Origin: Aquisphaera giovannonii
GTDB taxonomy: Bacteria; Planctomycetota; Planctomycetia; Isosphaerales; Isosphaeraceae
DNA: 64,000 nt
NCBI RefSeq assembly: GCF_008087625.1
Contig: NZ_CP042997.1
Coordinates: 2,480,001-2,544,000 of the forward strand
Reading direction: 5' to 3'
The position numbers and the translations under genes were made by a program. This document shows, in pieces, positions 63,501 through 64,000 of this stretch; the first letter of the stretch is position 1; each line of letters starts with the position of its first letter. The notes beneath the pieces are model-generated. The model was not told the DNA's origin. It saw only the letters and a program-made list of their open reading frames with translations, and ran no database searches.

Positions 63501-63685
63501 AATTCCGGGACGACCGCGTCGCCTTCTTCGCCCGGACGCTGGCCCGGGGCAAGCACAGCGTCTCCTACCGACTCCGGGCCGAGATCCCGGGCCGGTTCCA
63601 CGCGCTGCCAGCGCGCGCCCAGGCGATGTATGCCCCGGAGCTCAGGGGCAACTCGGACGAGATCCGGCTAGGCATCGAAGATTGA
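57524..63685 (+). CDS. Alpha-2-macroglobulin family protein with intact thioester
   Basis: A 2053-residue protein. An N-terminal export signal or anchor (LLLAALTVSVASTVLMG, with no lipobox cysteine) is followed by a helical TPR-like region to about 450. Macroglobulin beta-domains follow; one contains a Trp-rich stretch at about 786-830. A Met/Gly/Ala-rich bait-like region (1227-1295, containing GGMMGGMAMAAPMAAA) precedes the A2M domain (AYWAASVTPDANGNAEVEF, TWKVRSWALGPGTKVGQG). The thioester motif CTEQ follows (Cys1516, Gln1519, in YPYGCTEQTLNRFLP), and an (alpha/alpha) thioester domain and receptor-binding-like end complete it. The family traps proteases that cleave the bait. The ATG at 57524 has GAGG upstream. 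No penicillin-binding protein 1C gene accompanies it, unlike E. coli YfhM. Confidence 0.94.
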   Translation: MKTLLLAALTVSVASTVLMGRVAGFFEAPAPKDRNALDQLFRQGNYKECYDGLRALALDAKDDPRLVGQDLTTAISCLMQLNRADEIDEFRDAVIEVHKENWRLLEAAAHSYIDGAQSFGFLVAGKFHRGQHRGGGKMVNAVERDRARAVQLLARATELARTDADRPAAGRCFSSLAAALLVARNHGEAWKLQSLTPLDSLPDYDEFSYGGWGQPATSAPVNDDGSPVYYRVPAGFKQAKNDGERFRWAFAQAVEMDAGLLNSVRMALADFLYGQFGTQTIGGYPMPFGAGNEAEADIAGLESLKDEETIARLATGVRRFTLPDEFNPIKIYQAIAADPRTGYGQDALGRLVMAFENRRQFARAAEYLRQSIAQYGDPGGGKAQQLNQIVGAWGAFEPTMTQPAGRGATLDFVYRNGRRVRFEAHEINVAKLLADVKEYLSSRPPQLDWQRMDVSDVGNRLIALNQQQYLGRHVAGWDLDLEPREGHRDRRVSVTTPLQKAGAYLISARMQGGNTCFIVAWLDDTAIVKKSLDQKVYYFVADARNGRPIPGADVQLLGWRSIQVPGKNEFRTETKSLGAKADEYGQVRVPTSDLGDQQGTFQWVTTATTPEGRLAYLGFNPIWGGQAYDPDYDQVKTYTITDRPVYRPGQSVRFKFWVAHARYDQPEASDFAGKSFQVLVQNPKGEKVFERGFTADPYGGFDGSFELASDATLGVYGISIPNMGGGSFRVEEYKKPEFEVSVEAPSKPVMLGEKVSAKVEAKYYFGGPVAEGKVKYKVTRTTATAQWYPAARWDWLFGAGYWWFAADSAWYPGWDRWGVTRPAPWWLPRPSAPPEVVAEGEVPLKADGTYSIEIDTGLAKAAHPDQDHRYEISASVTDQSRRTIDGSGTVLVARKPFSVTTWLDRGHYRAGDSIEAGLKAQTLDHKPVAGKGTLKLLKVNYDAESNPVETPVESWPIELDGRGEFRQTVKAAAPGQYRLSAVVADEQGHSVEGGYLFSILGQGFDGASFRFNDLEIIPDRKEYRAGESVKLLINANQVDSTVLLFVRPTNNTYLPPKVVTLRGKSLVEDVGVVPRDMPNFFIEALSVAGGKVHSEVREIAVPPESRVAEVSVEPSQPTYKPGQKAKVKVRLTGPDGRPFVGSTVLAVYDKAVEYISGGSNVPEIKEFFWQWKRSFFPQTESSLDRSFGSMTRPGEVAMRALGPFGGAVELDVLRTQRGGYRARWNTMLGRGRMGGMMGGMAMAAPMAAAPAPMSGPVAAAKAESAERFEVAADGVAMPAALEKAPAGEAAQPVVRTNFADTAYWAASVTPDANGNAEVEFNLPESLTTWKVRSWALGPGTKVGQGESEIITSKDLLVRLQAPRFFVQKDEVVLSANVHNKLKSGKSVQVVLETEGSVLEPLDESSRTLSVAAGGEARVDWRVRVAQEGQAVIRMKAISDEDSDAAQMTFPAYVHGMLKMEAVAGSIRPDGQDAEVTLNVPADRRPEQSRLEVRYSPTLAGALVDALPYLADYPYGCTEQTLNRFLPTVITQRILIDMGVDLKSIRDKRTNLNAQQLGDAKERAAQWRQYEHNPVYDIDEVRKMASAGLQRLADMQLSDGGWGWFSGFGEYASPHTTALVVHGLQIARGNDLAVPPEALQRGVAWLQKHQAEQVKLLHNGISETRPYKQAADDTDALVFMVLADAGLRDEAMLGFLDRDRVRLSLYARGLFGLALEKLGEKEKLAAVLQNFRQYVVEDAENQTAYLKLPNEGYWWWWYGSEIETQAFYLKLLARTEPKGELAPRLVKYLLNNRQHGHYWKSTRDTSYCIEAMADYLKASGEDRPDMTVTISLDGRPRKEVKITPSNLFAFDNALVLEGKQLESGAHKLTFARRGTGPLYFNAYLTNFTLEDPIARAGLEVKVGRKVYRLVREDKSVDVAGGRGQAVSQRVEKYRREPISDGAVLKSGELVEVELEIDSKNDYEYLLFEDYKAAGFEPVEVRSGYNGNDLGAYVEFRDDRVAFFARTLARGKHSVSYRLRAEIPGRFHALPARAQAMYAPELRGNSDEIRLGIED

Positions 63686-63695
63686 ATATGGGACC

Positions 63696-63878
63696 AACCA
63701 CAGAGGTACGGAGAGCACAGAGAAGAGAATTCGGACGTGCCTAGGAAGATGTTGCAGTGAAAGAAGAGAGCAGGAACGGACGGATGACTGCGAAATTGGA
63801 CTGGTTCCATTGCTCCCGTCTTGGCCTGCCTCAGAATTCTACTCCCGTCTTCTCTGTGTCCTCTGTGCCTCTGTGGTT
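63696..63878. mobile_element. Inverted-repeat (MITE/REP-like) element
   Basis: Starting 11 nt after the alpha-2-macroglobulin stop, the left arm (63696-63732) reads AACCACAGAGGTACGGAGAG and on to GAATTC. The right arm (63834-63878) begins GAATTC and ends CTCTGTGCCTCTGTGGTT. The arms are near-complementary over about 37-45 bp with a few mismatches and small length differences, enclosing about 100 bp of lower-GC DNA without a gene. The shared core CACAGAG is reiterated within each arm. Such CACAGAG-rich palindromes recur in many bacterial genomes as non-autonomous repeats. Whether it is mobile or acts as a transcript end is unknown. Confidence 0.6.
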
Positions 63879-63889
63879 AGCTCCCAAGG

Positions 63890-64000
63890 TCAAGCAAGCG
63901 GGAGGCCGTAGGCTTCCTTCCATTCGGGGCGGGATGCGAGCTCCAGGCCCGTCCGGGCGAGCTCCAGGTCCTCCTCGGGCGAGAGCGGCTTCGCGTGGGC
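63890..64000 (-). CDS. 3' end of an unidentified minus-strand gene (partial)
   Basis: An open frame entering from the right edge codes for 36 residues, AHAKPLSPEEDLELARTGLE and on to EAYGLPLA, then a TGA stop at 63890-63892. Composition and codon use resemble the neighbouring genes. Too short to assign a family. Confidence 0.55.
   Translation of the reverse strand, partial: AHAKPLSPEEDLELARTGLELASRPEWKEAYGLPLA

Noticed and set aside
60545-63601. A minus-strand open frame of about 1018 codons over the alpha-2-macroglobulin gene
   Set aside because: Antisense shadow; the plus strand has the thioester and A2M domains.

Overview
The window is GC-rich, gene-dense chromosomal DNA that reads as a planctomycete, most likely an Isosphaeraceae-type (Singulisphaera/Aquisphaera/Paludisphaera-like) bacterium. 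This is inferred from gene content, not from a marker gene: a PVC-type heme CxxCH/HEAT-repeat dehydrogenase, a LEPR-XLL surface protein, a PEP-CTERM protein, TIGR03067 domains, an ECF sigma factor paired with a giant TPR Ser/Thr kinase, and a planctomycete-style alpha-2-macroglobulin. No rRNA, tRNA, CRISPR array, insertion sequence or integrase was seen.

Layout. (1) 1-1572: 5' part of pyrG (CTP synthase) running off the left edge. (2) 1656-11434, minus strand: a compact contractile-injection effector operon in transcription order VgrG spike, DUF1360 membrane protein, small protein, PAAR tip, RHS/YD-repeat polymorphic effector, small coiled-coil protein, pentapeptide-repeat protein, FHA-DUF2169 protein. 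No sheath, baseplate or ClpV genes lie in the window, so this looks like an orphan delivery and effector module. (3) 12.3-16.7 kb: PEP-CTERM protein, Rrf2 regulator, acyltransferase-3, NmrA-like protein. (4) 16.8-19.6 kb: protoporphyrinogen oxidase divergent from a radical SAM/SPASM enzyme with a good sigma70-type promoter. (5) 19.6-25.7 kb, minus strand: thyA-folA (thymidylate cycle) between a secreted protein of unknown function and a multi-pass membrane protein, plus a secretin-like protein. (6) 25.9-31.9 kb: a GH63-type glucosidase, a decayed coiled-coil gene, a parvulin PPIase and manA.

(7) 31.9-36.7 kb: a MoxR ATPase-DUF58-transglutaminase operon behind a near-consensus promoter, then a divergent YchF-like GTPase. 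(8) 37.8-41.3 kb, minus strand: LysM protein, double TIGR03067 protein, Tat-exported ferritin-like protein. (9) 41.7-46.1 kb: tail-specific protease with a textbook intrinsic terminator, an ECF sigma factor, and a LEPR-XLL protein whose 3' end overlaps the kinase gene. (10) 46.1-57.0 kb, minus strand: ABC-2 permease, PVC cytochrome/HEAT protein, clan GH-A hydrolase, sigma factor and Ser/Thr kinase in one direction. (11) 57.5-63.7 kb: a 2053-residue alpha-2-macroglobulin with an intact thioester motif, followed by a 183-bp inverted-repeat (MITE/REP-like) element and the 3' end of another minus-strand gene.

Most genes are housekeeping or typical of the lineage. The best candidate for an under-described system is the 1.7-11.4 kb operon, which combines secretion-spike parts, a phage-type DUF1360 protein, an RHS effector with an unrecognised C-terminus and an FHA-DUF2169 fusion.
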